A stretch of 64,000 nucleotides of DNA from Vibrio litoralis DSM 17657 (GCF_000426765.1 NZ_KE384568.1:17698-81697); one strand, 5' to 3'; shown: positions 20,455-30,696, counted from the stretch's first letter. The notes: generated from the sequence alone by a model not told the origin. Made by a program: numbers and translations.

Positions 20455-22641
20455 ATGAGTGTAAATAGCAGCACACAAAAATCAACAACACCTAATACTC
20501 ACTCTAATAGTGATGTTATCGATTTGGGTAAGCTCTTTGGTATTCTCTTAGATCATAAGTGGATCATCATTCTTACTACTTTTATATTTGCCGTTCTTGG
20601 TGTGAGTTATGCCTTACTTGCCACCCCAATCTATAAAACCGACGCACTTATTCAAGTGGAACAAAAAAGCACCGGCATGCCTGCATTAAATAGCGAAATG
20701 ACCGATCTTTTTAATGCAGAATCACCGGCGGCCACCGAAATTGAAATTCTAAAATCGCGTATGGTTTTAGGTGAAACCGTTGATAATCTAAACTTAACAA
20801 CCGTCAGCAGCGCCAATCACTTTCCAATCATAGGTAAAGGCTTCGCCCGGTTATTTGGCGATACTCAACATATAAAAATCAGCCGCTTTGACGTTCCTGA
20901 TAGCGCAGAGCCGCAAGCCTATACACTGGATATCATCAATCCAGAAGAAGGTTTATTCCGATTATCTAATGAAAATGAAGAGCCCATTTTAGAAGGTAAA
21001 GTAGGCGAATTGGCGAAAGGAAATGGTTACTCATTGTTTGTGCTTAATATAAAGGCCCAAGCTAATGATAGTTTTACGCTTTCTAAAATCAGCCGCCTTG
21101 ATGCAATCCAAGACCTACAAAAAAATCTATCCGTTAGTGAACGAGGAAAGCAAACTGGCATTTTGCAGTTATCACTTACAGGCGAAAACCGTACTGATAT
21201 TCAAGCTATTTTGAACGACATCAGCCAAAACTATTTTATGCAAAACGTTGAGAGAAATTCAGCAGAGGCAGAAAGTAGCTTAGCCTTTTTGAAAAAGCAC
21301 CTACCGTCAGTCAAAGAAACACTGAACGATGCAGAAGATAAGTTAAATCATTACCGCCAAACCAATGAGTCTGTCGATCTTACGATGGAAGCTCAATCGA
21401 CATTAAATGTCATGGTTTCTCTCGAGTCTCAGCTTAATGAATTAACCTTTAAAGAAAGTGATATCTCTAAGTTATACACCAAAAACCACCCAGCTTATCA
21501 ATCTTTATTATCGAAACGACAAACCTTATTAGACGAAAAAGCTCGCTTAAATAAACGCATAGAAAAGCTACCTAAAACTCAGCGAGAAATTTTGCGTATG
21601 ACTCGTGATGTAGAAGTTAACCAACAAATCTACGTTCAACTGTTAAACAAGGTACAAGAGCTTAATATTATTAAAGCCAGTACGGTCGGCAACGTTCGAA
21701 TTATTGATGGGGCACAAAGTTTTTCTCAACCGGTTAAACCGAAAAAACCACTTATTGCAGTATTGGCTACCTTACTCGGTGGGATGCTATCTGTGGCGTT
21801 GGTACTACTAAAAACTGCCATGCACCGCGGTATTGAATCCGCTGAAGCGATTGAAGATATCGGTCTACCCGTTTATGCCTCGATACCACTTTCAGAGTGG
21901 CAAACCGATGTTGAAAAAAAACAAGAAAAAAGAAAACAACCTTTTCCTATCGAGCAATCTTTACTTGCCGTTGCTAATCCAGCAGACCTTTCTATTGAAG
22001 CTCTGAGAAGCCTGCGAACTAGCTTACATTTTGCTATGATGGAAGCTAAAAATAATATTTTAATGATTTCAGGGCCTAGCCCCTCACTAGGTAAGTCCTT
22101 TGTCTCAACCAACATGGCTGCGGTTATCGCGCAATCAAACCAAAAGACATTATTGATTGGTGCAGATATGCGTAAAGGGCATATCCATAAAACACTGAAC
22201 TGCAATTTATCTCCCGGCCTATCCGATTACCTCAGTGGGGCATCTCGCCTTGAAGATATTATTCAACCATTACCTGTTGATAATTTAAGTTGTATTAGTC
22301 GAGGAGAGATCCCACCTAATCCATCAGAATTACTCATGCACCCACGCTTTAAGCAATTACTGGATTGGGCCTCTGAAAACTTTGACTTTGTTTTAATTGA
22401 TACACCACCAATTTTAGCCGTCACTGATCCAGCCATTATTGGCCAACATGTAGGCACAACACTGATGGTTGGTCGCTTTGAAAAAACCACAGTGAAGGAA
22501 ACTGAATTAGCACTACAGCGTTTCGAGCAAAATGGTATAGACGTGAAAGGCTTTATTCTTAACGCTATTGAGAAAAAAGCCGCCTCTGCTTATGGTGGTT
22601 ATGGTTATTACCATTACGAATATAAAAACGAAAATTCCTAA
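20455..22641 (+). CDS. wzc: Polysaccharide co-polymerase/tyrosine autokinase Wzc
   Basis: Inner-membrane PCP-2a protein that controls capsule polymerisation and export with Wza. The ATG at 20455 (728 residues) is preferred over a TTG at 20446. A Wzz-like domain starts after the first membrane segment (about residues 30-52, WIIILTTFIFAVLGVSYALL). A long periplasmic coiled coil and a second segment near residues 425-445 follow. The C-terminal BY-kinase has Walker A SGPSPSLGKS, Walker A' LIGADMRKG and Walker B VLIDTPP. The tail SAYGGYGYYHYEYKNENS contains the cluster of autophosphorylated tyrosines removed by Wzb. Confidence 0.97.
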   Translation: MSVNSSTQKSTTPNTHSNSDVIDLGKLFGILLDHKWIIILTTFIFAVLGVSYALLATPIYKTDALIQVEQKSTGMPALNSEMTDLFNAESPAATEIEILKSRMVLGETVDNLNLTTVSSANHFPIIGKGFARLFGDTQHIKISRFDVPDSAEPQAYTLDIINPEEGLFRLSNENEEPILEGKVGELAKGNGYSLFVLNIKAQANDSFTLSKISRLDAIQDLQKNLSVSERGKQTGILQLSLTGENRTDIQAILNDISQNYFMQNVERNSAEAESSLAFLKKHLPSVKETLNDAEDKLNHYRQTNESVDLTMEAQSTLNVMVSLESQLNELTFKESDISKLYTKNHPAYQSLLSKRQTLLDEKARLNKRIEKLPKTQREILRMTRDVEVNQQIYVQLLNKVQELNIIKASTVGNVRIIDGAQSFSQPVKPKKPLIAVLATLLGGMLSVALVLLKTAMHRGIESAEAIEDIGLPVYASIPLSEWQTDVEKKQEKRKQPFPIEQSLLAVANPADLSIEALRSLRTSLHFAMMEAKNNILMISGPSPSLGKSFVSTNMAAVIAQSNQKTLLIGADMRKGHIHKTLNCNLSPGLSDYLSGASRLEDIIQPLPVDNLSCISRGEIPPNPSELLMHPRFKQLLDWASENFDFVLIDTPPILAVTDPAIIGQHVGTTLMVGRFEKTTVKETELALQRFEQNGIDVKGFILNAIEKKAASAYGGYGYYHYEYKNENS

Positions 22642-22654
22642 AAAGCATAATATA

Positions 22655-22698
22655 ATGCCCCTCAATATCAAATAAATACTGCGGGGCATCATTGTTAT
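22655..22698 (+). terminator. Probable terminator after wzc
   Basis: Stem ATGCCCC (22655-22661) / GGGGCAT (22683-22689) with a 21-base loop, followed by CATTGTTATT. The loop is long and the T tract broken, so the strength is moderate. Confidence 0.45.
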
Positions 22699-22899
22699 TA
22701 CGCCTTCCAACCACCACGTTCGCATTCACACAAACTAGAAATATTAGCCAAACCATTCAAGTGTCAAATTATTGAAAACAAAACACCTTACAATACTTAC
22801 AATTGCCTAACAAATACACTAAAGTAGGCAAGTCTTTGACATTGCTCTAGATGCTTAATCACATCTACACACTTTATTTACAATATTTATGGGGTAAGG

Positions 22900-23817
22900 A
22901 TGAAAAATCATAAATCCAAAATTTTAGCGTTATGTATCACCAGTGCACTTTTATATGGCTGTGGAAGTGATAGTGATGACTCAAGCTCTAGCACGATGGA
23001 AGTACAAGCTTACGATGGTCCTGTTCGTGGCATGATTGCCAATTATAGCTGTGATGACGGTTCAACAGGTTCAAGTAAAGCTACCGATGATGATGGCATG
23101 GCTGTTTTATCTGGTACATTTGCTGATGCACCTGAAACGTGTTCTGTTACTTATAAGGGCAATAGCGATGCGGTAGATATGGAAAATGGCCGCGATATGT
23201 CTGGCGTAACATATTCTGCGCCTAAAGGACTATTTTCTAAAGGTGAGCCTGCAACCGTTTCTCCTTTAACATCATTAATTGATAAACAATTAAACGGTGC
23301 GGAGTACAATGAGTCTACCGCTGCCGACGTGCTTGCCAGTTTGGGCTTAGATGAAATAGCTAACAATGGTATTAGCATCAAAGAGCTTCTTTCAGATACT
23401 GGTTCTGCTGTAGAAAAGCTTAAAAATAGCAATAAAGCGTTATTTTCGAAATTAGCGGCAACTAAAATGATTTTATCAGATGCAGTTAGTGCCTTACCTG
23501 ATGCTGATCCAAGCCAAATTGCATTTGTTACTAAAAAGCTTTCTGAATCATTAGTGAAAAGCAATCCTGACTTTCCTATGAATAACTCAGGCAAAGAAAT
23601 TGTCGTTAACTTAAAAGAAAAATTTAAAACATCAGACTTTGCCGATAAAGTTGAATCTGGTGAAATTTCAGCGGGTGACATTGAGCAGGCTCTAAAAGAT
23701 AATACAGCCGATGCCACTCAACCTGAGCCGACGGACCCTGAAACACCACCAGCGACAGGTGGCACAGGTGGCACAGGCGGAACTGGTGGCAGTGGCTCTA
23801 CTGGCACTGGTGCCTAA
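22900..23817 (+). CDS. Putative surface lipoprotein with Gly-Thr-rich tail
   Basis: I do not recognise the family. The 305-residue protein has a lipoprotein signal with lipobox LLYGC (Cys 21; Gly at +2, so probably outer membrane). An acidic Ser/Asp linker (GSDSDDSSSSTMEV) and a mixed globular region follow. The C-terminus is a proline-rich stretch and then GGTGGTGGTGGSGSTGTGA. A pair of cysteines (about 51 and 81) could form a disulfide. It has its own upstream gap and a strong terminator, and lies between wzc and the YjbH-type gene. A role in anchoring or export of the surface glycan is inferred from position only. Confidence 0.75.
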   Translation: MKNHKSKILALCITSALLYGCGSDSDDSSSSTMEVQAYDGPVRGMIANYSCDDGSTGSSKATDDDGMAVLSGTFADAPETCSVTYKGNSDAVDMENGRDMSGVTYSAPKGLFSKGEPATVSPLTSLIDKQLNGAEYNESTAADVLASLGLDEIANNGISIKELLSDTGSAVEKLKNSNKALFSKLAATKMILSDAVSALPDADPSQIAFVTKKLSESLVKSNPDFPMNNSGKEIVVNLKEKFKTSDFADKVESGEISAGDIEQALKDNTADATQPEPTDPETPPATGGTGGTGGTGGSGSTGTGA

Positions 23818-23838
23818 TTACCCACTCACTTTAATCAC

Positions 23839-23876
23839 GTAAACGCCGCCATATTATGCGGCGTTTACTTTATTTA
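23839..23876 (+). terminator. Strong rho-independent terminator
   Basis: Perfect 11-bp stem GTAAACGCCGC / GCGGCGTTTAC with an 8-base loop, followed by TTTATTT, 21 bases after the lipoprotein stop. Confidence 0.88.
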
Positions 23877-23900
23877 ACTGCATACTGACAAGGAATAAGC

Positions 23901-26027
23901 ATGGTCATGCAGGTTATTTCAGAGAGATCTCTTACCCCCTCGACAATAACGCTATCAATAGCACTATTATTTACATCACCTTCAATTGCCAATACCTCTA
24001 TTGTAAATCATGGTTCCGTTCAACCATTAGCCTCCCACCAAAGCTTTACAGGTTTAACCAATACACCTAACGCTCAAGTGGTACAAACCGGTGACTTTAG
24101 TTTTTACTACGGCCAAGGGGTTCCTTACCAACAAGGTATTGGTGATTTAGATAATTGGGTAGGTAGTTTTGGGTTATTTCCGGGATTAGAAGTTGGCGGA
24201 CGAATTGTTACTCAAACCTACGATTGCAATACTTATACAGAGTCAGGTTGTGGTATTCGTGATTTATCGGCCTCTGCCAAATACCAGTTGCCTTTTATCT
24301 ACGATTATACTGGCTTTAACCTGGCTATCGGCGCTCAAGATATTGGCGGTGCGGCCAATAACTTTCAAACAACCTATATTGTTGCCGATAAAGCCTTTGA
24401 GTTTATTCCTATGCGTATAAGTGCCGGTTACGGACAGTCGAAGAGCGCGTCAGGTATTATGGATGGCCCATTTGGTGGCGTAGAAATTCAACCACTGTCA
24501 TTTTTGCAGCTAACCGGTGAATACGATGCGACCGAGTTTAACTCCAGCATCAAAGCCATGACTCCAGAAGGTTTATTGCCTTACGACATTCAAGTCAGTG
24601 CTAATTATCAGGTTTATACCACTCGTGAAGATACCGATCAGGATATTTGGGGAGTCAATGTCACGGCGCCAGTAATGGGGTATCAAGACAGTCTACCCTA
24701 TCGTTCGAGTCATGAAGGAAAACCCTCTCCACAAAACTTAATTGGTGCCGAACTTTCTACTGCAGATTCTGCTAACCTTACGCGCCTCACTACTGCATTA
24801 GAAAAAGAAGGTTTTGTTAACATTCAAGTAGGAAAGCGTAGCAATACTATTATTGTGGCGCTTGAAAACCGTCGCTATAACCGTAACCAAATGGATGGTG
24901 CTGGTGTTGCACTAGGGTTAATTACCGCTAACACCGGGCAAGAATTAAAAGACAGTTTAGATATTCAAACACCTGAAACCGCTGTTAACTTGGTGATGCT
25001 CTCCAATGGCATTCCAATGATGTCGATATCAACCGAAGCTAACTGCTATCGTGAGTTTTTAACGACAGGCATCCAGTGTAAACAATTAAGCTTTGCCACT
25101 GCAGATTTAAATAATGCGCTCGACAACACCACTTGGCAACACCACAAAATAAACTCAGGCATTGGGCGTGCTCAGGTGATCGTTTCACCGGCTACTCGTT
25201 ATTCATTAGCAACAGAGTATGGCGTTCTTGACTATTCATTAGCACTCGCGACTAATGCTTACCTACCTTTATGGCAAGGTTTTGCTGTAGATGTTCGCTA
25301 TTTATTACCAGTAGATAATAGTGACGATTATGAAGAAGGTCGAATTTGGGGCAATAGTCAATTTGACAATGAAATCGATCGAGCCGTTGTACATCAAGCA
25401 TTTCGCCTACCGTTTAACCTCATGACGCAATTTTCTGCCGGTTACGTGTATGGTGGATATTTAGGTGGTTCCAATGAAACCACTTGGTACTCACCGGAAG
25501 GCTATCATTCACTGAGTATGCAAGTGAGTGAATTTACCTACAAAGATGATACCGATGAGTATGGGAATGCAATGGAAGATAAAGGCACCTTACTGGGTAG
25601 CTACCGTTTATCTATTCCGCAATACAACTGGCAATTAGAAGTCACTGCAGGGGAGTTTTGGCAAGGTGACCGAGGCATTCAAGCCACCACCAACCACTGG
25701 CTTGGTGATGTTAAAGTCTATGCTTCTTACCTTAATAGTGAAGATGAACAATTTGTCACTGCTGGTGTTTCTTTCCCGCTGACGTTCTGGCGTGATATGA
25801 AGCCAAGATATGTACAGTTAAGAGGCATAGATGAATTTAACCTCTCGGCACAAACCCGTATAGGTGAAACTCACAATCAACTCAATACAGGCCTAGGTAC
25901 ATCATTAGACTTCCAGCACAACCTAGCAAGACAATACTACAACCGCAATCGCTTTACACCGAGCTACTTTGAAAGCAATACCATGCGCTTAAGGAATGCG
26001 TATTTGAGGTATTTGGAAGAAAGGTAA
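23901..26027 (+). CDS. YjbH/WbfB-type exopolysaccharide outer-membrane protein
   Basis: A 708-residue secreted protein. Signal region residues 1-30 end in FTSPSIANT. The body resembles the YjbH family: a stretch GLTNTPNAQVVQTGDFSFYY near residue 50, repeated aromatic and glycine-rich beta-strand segments, and a C-terminus of strands such as LGTSLDFQHNLARQYYNRNR. The family is predicted to form an outer-membrane beta-barrel and is linked with exopolysaccharide export in E. coli and with capsule loci in Vibrio (WbfB). Its usual partners YjbF and YjbG are not present in this window. AAGGA six bases ahead of the ATG supports the start. Confidence 0.8.
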   Translation: MVMQVISERSLTPSTITLSIALLFTSPSIANTSIVNHGSVQPLASHQSFTGLTNTPNAQVVQTGDFSFYYGQGVPYQQGIGDLDNWVGSFGLFPGLEVGGRIVTQTYDCNTYTESGCGIRDLSASAKYQLPFIYDYTGFNLAIGAQDIGGAANNFQTTYIVADKAFEFIPMRISAGYGQSKSASGIMDGPFGGVEIQPLSFLQLTGEYDATEFNSSIKAMTPEGLLPYDIQVSANYQVYTTREDTDQDIWGVNVTAPVMGYQDSLPYRSSHEGKPSPQNLIGAELSTADSANLTRLTTALEKEGFVNIQVGKRSNTIIVALENRRYNRNQMDGAGVALGLITANTGQELKDSLDIQTPETAVNLVMLSNGIPMMSISTEANCYREFLTTGIQCKQLSFATADLNNALDNTTWQHHKINSGIGRAQVIVSPATRYSLATEYGVLDYSLALATNAYLPLWQGFAVDVRYLLPVDNSDDYEEGRIWGNSQFDNEIDRAVVHQAFRLPFNLMTQFSAGYVYGGYLGGSNETTWYSPEGYHSLSMQVSEFTYKDDTDEYGNAMEDKGTLLGSYRLSIPQYNWQLEVTAGEFWQGDRGIQATTNHWLGDVKVYASYLNSEDEQFVTAGVSFPLTFWRDMKPRYVQLRGIDEFNLSAQTRIGETHNQLNTGLGTSLDFQHNLARQYYNRNRFTPSYFESNTMRLRNAYLRYLEER

Positions 26028-26073
26028 AAACAACTTATACCAAATATCTGCAAATAAAATAGATAAAATAAAA

Positions 26074-26112
26074 AGCCCGTATGACATTACTCTCATACGG
26101 GCTAATAGTTTT
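26074..26112. terminator. Bidirectional terminator between convergent operons
   Basis: Perfect 11-bp stem AGCCCGTATGA / TCATACGGGCT with an 8-base loop. On the minus strand it is followed by TTTTATTTTATC (strong). On the plus strand it is followed by AATAGTTTTTT. It ends both the YjbH-type gene and the long minus-strand polysaccharide operon. Confidence 0.9.
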
Positions 26113-26158
26113 TTACTCTTGCTGAAAATCGTATCTTGGTGTTATTTGGGGGCATCAA

Positions 26159-28150
26159 TTAATGAAGAAAGCCTAAATTGGTATGAGACTCTAAAGGACC
26201 GACGGGTAATTCTTTATTTTCTAAACGTGCTTTCCATACTAAATCACCAATATCATCAGAAGGATTAAAGCCTGTTTGAGAATTTATTAACAAAGTTCGG
26301 ATGCGTTCATGATCAAAGTTGTGACAAGCCTTATCAAGCTCAGAGAGAAGCTGATTATAAGTCTCTAATTTTAAGTACAACTCATTAGCCGTCATGATTC
26401 TATTATGACCAGTCGCTCCAACGCCTTTATCACCGATTAAGAGCTCCTCATATAACTTCTCACCTGGTCGTAATCCGGTATATTTAAGTTCAATATCACC
26501 ATCCGGGTTGTCTTTTGAACGGATATCCAACCCAGACAAGTGCACGAGGTTTTTCGCTAAATCGACAATTTTAACCGGCTCACCCATATCGAGAACAAAC
26601 ACATCTCCGCCTTTGCCCATTGCCCCTGCCTGGATCACTAACTGAGCCGCTTCAGGAATGGTCATAAAGTAACGAATAATGTCTGGGTGAGTAATAGTGA
26701 TCGGCCCGCCCATTTTGATTTGCCTTTTAAATAAAGGAATGACGGAACCTGATGAACCCAACACGTTACCGAACCGAACCATAGAGAAACGAACATAATG
26801 ATCCCCTTTCTCTTGCTTTACCTTTTCTTCTTCCGCTAACGCTTGTAGCCCCAGCTCCGCCATGCGCTTTGTCGTCCCCATGACATTAGTGGGTCTGACT
26901 GCTTTATCGGTTGAGATTAACACAAAGTTACTGACTCCAGCCTCAATCGCAGCCTTGGCAGCATAGAAAGTTCCAAAAACGTTATTTCTCACCCCTTCTA
27001 CAACATTATATTCAACTAATGGAACATGTTTATAAGCGGCCGCATGGTAGACGGTATCAACCTTAAAGCTTTTCATTATCATAACGAGGCGATTAATACG
27101 TTGCACTGAGCCTAGCAACGGAATAATGTCCACCTTCAGTCCTTCGGCTACCACTAAGTTAGAAATTTCTTTTTCTATTTCATACAGCGCATATTCACTC
27201 AATTCAAACAGCAACAATGATTTGGGATTTTGCTTTACAATTTGTCGGCATAATTCTGAACCAATAGACCCGCCTGCGCCTGTCACCATCACAACTTGGT
27301 TTTCAATATTTGATTTTAATAAGGCGGTATTGGGAGATACTGCTTCACGGCCAAGTAGATCCTCAATTGGCACATCCACCAACTGGTCGATACTGGATTT
27401 CCCGGTCACAATATCAATCATGGCAGGAACGGTTTGAACTTCTACAGGGTATTGTAATAAAGAATCAAGCACTTCCCGTCGCTGAGATCTAGTAGCAGAA
27501 GGGATGGCTAATAAAACTTTATTGATGTTGTGTTTATCGATAATTGAAGAAAGTTTGTTGGGTGGATAAACCGCAATACCAGAAATAACCGCATTGGTTA
27601 AAGATGGATTGCCATCAATAAAAGCCCTTACTTTATAATTAGATGATTGGATTAAATGCGCGAGCTGACGGCCAGTATCACCAGCACCATATATAATGAC
27701 CGACTCTTTAGAACCAGATAAATCTAACTCTTTAGTTACTAAACTACGGACTAACATTCGCGCTCCACCACAACTAGCATAAAGCAAGGCAGCGTATATG
27801 AATGGAATAGATCGTGGCACGTCCGCCTGAAGAAAATACGCGAAAAAGACAATAAAGAGCGAAGAGATAATAGAGCCAATAGCAATAGTCAGCAGCGCCT
27901 TTAAGTTCAAATAGCGTAAAATAGCGCGATATAAGCCTAGCTTAGTGAACACAATTAAAGTCACAGGTACTAGGCATGCGAGTACCAAGTGATTACCAAC
28001 ATCTAACTCTGTTAATGCGTCATAGCGAATCCATTGTGAAGAATAAAATGCAAAAATAATAAAAATAGAATCGACGGTTAAACTAACAGCCCTTTTTACT
28101 TTTCTCGGCAACTTCAATATTTGATAAAAATAGCGCTCAAAAGTATCCAT
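26159..28150 (-). CDS. pglF: Membrane UDP-GlcNAc 4,6-dehydratase (PglF/WbpM/CapD type)
   Basis: Converts UDP-GlcNAc to the UDP-4-keto-6-deoxy sugar, the first step to bacillosamine. The 663-residue long form starts with four membrane segments (about residues 20-130). A first Rossmann motif IIYGAGDTGRQLAHLI follows, then the catalytic SDR domain with VTGAGGSIGSELCRQI near residue 290. The catalytic region LISTDKAVRPTNVMGTTKRM has Met in place of the usual Tyr, plus the Lys four residues on, as is normal in this family. It is the last gene of the minus-strand operon and directly follows the aminotransferase. Gene symbol by pathway analogy; WbpM-like use is the alternative. Confidence 0.88.
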   Translation of the reverse strand: MDTFERYFYQILKLPRKVKRAVSLTVDSIFIIFAFYSSQWIRYDALTELDVGNHLVLACLVPVTLIVFTKLGLYRAILRYLNLKALLTIAIGSIISSLFIVFFAYFLQADVPRSIPFIYAALLYASCGGARMLVRSLVTKELDLSGSKESVIIYGAGDTGRQLAHLIQSSNYKVRAFIDGNPSLTNAVISGIAVYPPNKLSSIIDKHNINKVLLAIPSATRSQRREVLDSLLQYPVEVQTVPAMIDIVTGKSSIDQLVDVPIEDLLGREAVSPNTALLKSNIENQVVMVTGAGGSIGSELCRQIVKQNPKSLLLFELSEYALYEIEKEISNLVVAEGLKVDIIPLLGSVQRINRLVMIMKSFKVDTVYHAAAYKHVPLVEYNVVEGVRNNVFGTFYAAKAAIEAGVSNFVLISTDKAVRPTNVMGTTKRMAELGLQALAEEEKVKQEKGDHYVRFSMVRFGNVLGSSGSVIPLFKRQIKMGGPITITHPDIIRYFMTIPEAAQLVIQAGAMGKGGDVFVLDMGEPVKIVDLAKNLVHLSGLDIRSKDNPDGDIELKYTGLRPGEKLYEELLIGDKGVGATGHNRIMTANELYLKLETYNQLLSELDKACHNFDHERIRTLLINSQTGFNPSDDIGDLVWKARLENKELPVGPLESHTNLGFLH

Positions 28151-28191
28151 AACTTCCTCTCATTTCTCCCATATTCATTTCAAACGCTCTC

Positions 28192-29373
28192 TCAATTCAC
28201 TTTCTGAGCTTGCTGCAGTACAGCGCGAATAACATCCGTTGTTTTCAGCAGTTCTTGACGTGTTAAGGTAGGGTGCACCAAAAACATCAAACTGGTTTCA
28301 CCTAATAATTTTGCATTAGGTAAGCTTTCTTTCGGTCGCCACGAGGTATTATCAAAGGCCTTTTCTAAATACACTTCCGAGCAACTTCCTTGAAATGCCG
28401 GTACACCTCGCTCAGCAATCGTTTCAACGATACGATCACGTGTCCAGCCTTCTGCAAGGCATTCCTGTTCAACAAACAAATAGTGTTTATATTCCGCATG
28501 CAGTACATCACTTGGCACCTTAACTCGACGAACAACATCCAAATCAGCAACCGCTTCATCAATAAGAGCCGCGTATGCTTGGCGCTTAGCGGTCCACTCT
28601 GCCATGCGTTGTAATTGAATACGACCAATCACAGCTTGCATTTCTGTCATGCGCCAATTGGTACCAAAGTTTTCATGTAACCAACGAAACCCCGGTGGGT
28701 GTTGCTTGTTATAAATAGCATCAAAGCTTTTACCGTGATCTTTATAACTCCACATCGCAGACCACAACGCTTTATCATTGGTTGTCACCATGCCGCCTTC
28801 ACCGCCTGTAGTCATGATTTTATCTTGGCAGAACGACCACGCACCGATATGACCAATCGAACCGACACTCCGCCCTTTGTATTTTGCGCCATGCGCCTGA
28901 GCACAATCTTCAATCACATAAAAACCATGTTTTTCGGCCAATGCCATGATCGGATCCATATCCGCAGGCATGCCCGCCAAATGCACCACAATCACCGCTT
29001 TGGTTTTCGGGGTAATCACCGCTTCAATAGTTGAAGCTTCAATATTTTGGCTATTGAGATCCGCATCAGCAAACACCGGGGTAGCCCCTGCGGTAACGAC
29101 ACTTGAAACTGAAGCTAAAAAGGTTCGAGGTGTGACAATCACTTCATCCCCTTCGCCTACATTCAGCGCTTTTAATGCAAGATCTAACGCCAGTGTGCCA
29201 TTACTCACTGCCACGGCGTATTCCGAGTCGGCCCACACTGCAAATTCTTTTTCAAATTCTCGGCATTCTTGGCCGGTCCAGTAATTGACTTTATTTGATA
29301 GCAACACGCGGCTAACCGCATCGGCTTCTTGTTGAGTAAAAGAAGGCCAAGGAGAAAAAGGGGTGTTTAACAT
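28192..29373 (-). CDS. pglE: DegT/DnrJ/EryC1 sugar aminotransferase (PglE type)
   Basis: PLP-dependent enzyme of 393 residues that should transfer an amino group from glutamate to C4 of the UDP-4-keto sugar. The family blocks are present: VSNGTLALDLALKALNVGEG near residue 58, the DCAQAHGA site that holds PLP, and the lysine-containing GAWSFCQDKIMTTGGEGGM near residue 185. The neighbouring dehydratase, NeuD-type acetyltransferase and PglC-type transferase fit the bacillosamine pathway well. A 91-base gap upstream carries a weak remnant of the GTCATTCC-type repeat. The exact sugar is inferred from context. Confidence 0.88.
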   Translation of the reverse strand: MLNTPFSPWPSFTQQEADAVSRVLLSNKVNYWTGQECREFEKEFAVWADSEYAVAVSNGTLALDLALKALNVGEGDEVIVTPRTFLASVSSVVTAGATPVFADADLNSQNIEASTIEAVITPKTKAVIVVHLAGMPADMDPIMALAEKHGFYVIEDCAQAHGAKYKGRSVGSIGHIGAWSFCQDKIMTTGGEGGMVTTNDKALWSAMWSYKDHGKSFDAIYNKQHPPGFRWLHENFGTNWRMTEMQAVIGRIQLQRMAEWTAKRQAYAALIDEAVADLDVVRRVKVPSDVLHAEYKHYLFVEQECLAEGWTRDRIVETIAERGVPAFQGSCSEVYLEKAFDNTSWRPKESLPNAKLLGETSLMFLVHPTLTRQELLKTTDVIRAVLQQAQKVN

Positions 29374-29464
29374 GAAGTGTCCTTACAAAAAGATAAAATC
29401 AATATTCTAAAATTTGTCATTCCCAAAGAGCCGCAAGCAACATCAGGAATCGACTTACCGCAAA

Positions 29465-30106
29465 CTAATCACTAGAAGTAGGCTTTAATACATTCGCTGG
29501 CGCGCCAATCGCAACACAGTCATTAGGGATATTCTGAATCACTACCGCACCAGCACCAATCGTTGTATTTTCACCAATATTAACAAGCTGTTTTGTGACC
29601 GCGCCAATACCCAGCCAAACAGCATCACCAAGGCAGCTTCCACCGGCTAGTGCCGAATTTGGCGATAAATGAACAGCGTCGCCGAGTACACAATCATGTT
29701 CGATTACTGATCCTGTATTAATAATGCCCCCCATGCCTACTTGAGCAAAAGGATTCACAACCGCATTCGCCATCACCACACTACCAACCCCTAATAGAGC
29801 ATACTGGCTCACTGTTGCAGTTGGGTGAATGAGTGAGACTAAGGGAGCTTGCTTATCACGCAGCAGCATCAACTTATTTAAACGAATAAAGTTATTACCA
29901 ATCGCAACAACGCAAGCATCATAATCTGAAAGGTTGGCATACAAATCATGGCTATTACCGACAATAAGCCAATGTTCAAGCTGACATTTTACAGGCCAAG
30001 CATCATCATAAAATTCAATTCGTTGATAACCATTTAGTTCAGCAAGCTCTGCCAGCACCTTGCCATGGCCACTCGCCCCTAAAATAGCAATACTTTTAGA
30101 GGTCAT
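29465..30106 (-). CDS. pglD: Sugar O/N-acetyltransferase, NeuD/PglD family
   Basis: A 213-residue protein with an N-terminal Rossmann-like UDP-sugar domain (SIAILGASGHGKVLAELAEL) and a C-terminal left-handed beta-helix of hexapeptide repeats. The catalytic-base region is TGSVIEHDCVLGDAVHLSPN. PglD uses acetyl-CoA to acetylate the C4 amine, giving UDP-N,N'-diacetylbacillosamine. Its start overlaps the stop of the PglC-type gene by one base (TAATG), a sign of translational coupling. NeuD-type O-acetylation is the alternative role, but the flanking genes favour PglD. Confidence 0.85.
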   Translation of the reverse strand: MTSKSIAILGASGHGKVLAELAELNGYQRIEFYDDAWPVKCQLEHWLIVGNSHDLYANLSDYDACVVAIGNNFIRLNKLMLLRDKQAPLVSLIHPTATVSQYALLGVGSVVMANAVVNPFAQVGMGGIINTGSVIEHDCVLGDAVHLSPNSALAGGSCLGDAVWLGIGAVTKQLVNIGENTTIGAGAVVIQNIPNDCVAIGAPANVLKPTSSD

Positions 30107-30696
30107 TATTGTGAACCTTTAAACTTTTCAATCGTGACATGTCCATCAGAGGCAATCCCCTCACGCACAAATACTTTTTTCACCGTGAGAAGCAAAATCT
30201 TTAAATCTAACAATAAACTTTGATTCTCCACATACCACACATCAAGCTTGAATTTATCTTCCCAGCTAATCGCATTCCGGCCATTCACTTGCGCCCACCC
30301 TGTGATCCCAGGGCGAACATTGTGCCGCTTAGCTTGTTGTTGGTTATATAAAGGCAGATATTCCACTAATAATGGACGAGGGCCCACTAAACTCATGTCA
30401 CCTTTTAATACGTTCATTAAGCCCGGTAATTCATCAAGGCTGGTTGAACGTAATAAAGCGCCAAAGGTTGTCATACGCTGCTCATCAGGCAAGGGATTGC
30501 CATTGGCATCTTGCGCATCTAACATAGAGCGAAACTTCATCATCTTAAATACATTGCCATTCAAGCCCGGGCGATCTTGGGTAAATAAAATCGGCGAGCC
30601 TAATTTGAAACGGGTTAGAATAGCGGTAATGAGGATGACCGGAGATAGTGCAATTAATGCCGATAAAGCAATCAAAAAATCTAAGCAACGTTTCAT
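30106..30696 (-). CDS. pglC: Initiating phosphoglycosyl transferase (PglC type)
   Basis: Small monotopic membrane transferase (196 residues) that moves a sugar 1-phosphate from its UDP-sugar to undecaprenyl phosphate, starting repeat-unit assembly. The N-terminal re-entrant hydrophobic segment is [21 protein letters not shown]. The family core follows: [40 protein letters not shown] with the catalytic Asp-Glu, [13 protein letters not shown], and [18 protein letters not shown]. The length fits PglC rather than the long WbaP/WcaJ form. It overlaps the downstream and upstream genes by 1 and 4 bases. Confidence 0.92.
   Translation of the reverse strand: MKRCLDFLIALSALIALSPVILITAILTRFKLGSPILFTQDRPGLNGNVFKMMKFRSMLDAQDANGNPLPDEQRMTTFGALLRSTSLDELPGLMNVLKGDMSLVGPRPLLVEYLPLYNQQQAKRHNVRPGITGWAQVNGRNAISWEDKFKLDVWYVENQSLLLDLKILLLTVKKVFVREGIASDGHVTIEKFKGSQ

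Noticed and set aside
23151..23717. Opposite-strand open frame of 188 codons over the lipoprotein gene
   Set aside because: The plus-strand gene has a signal peptide, ribosome binding site and terminator; the antisense frame has none.
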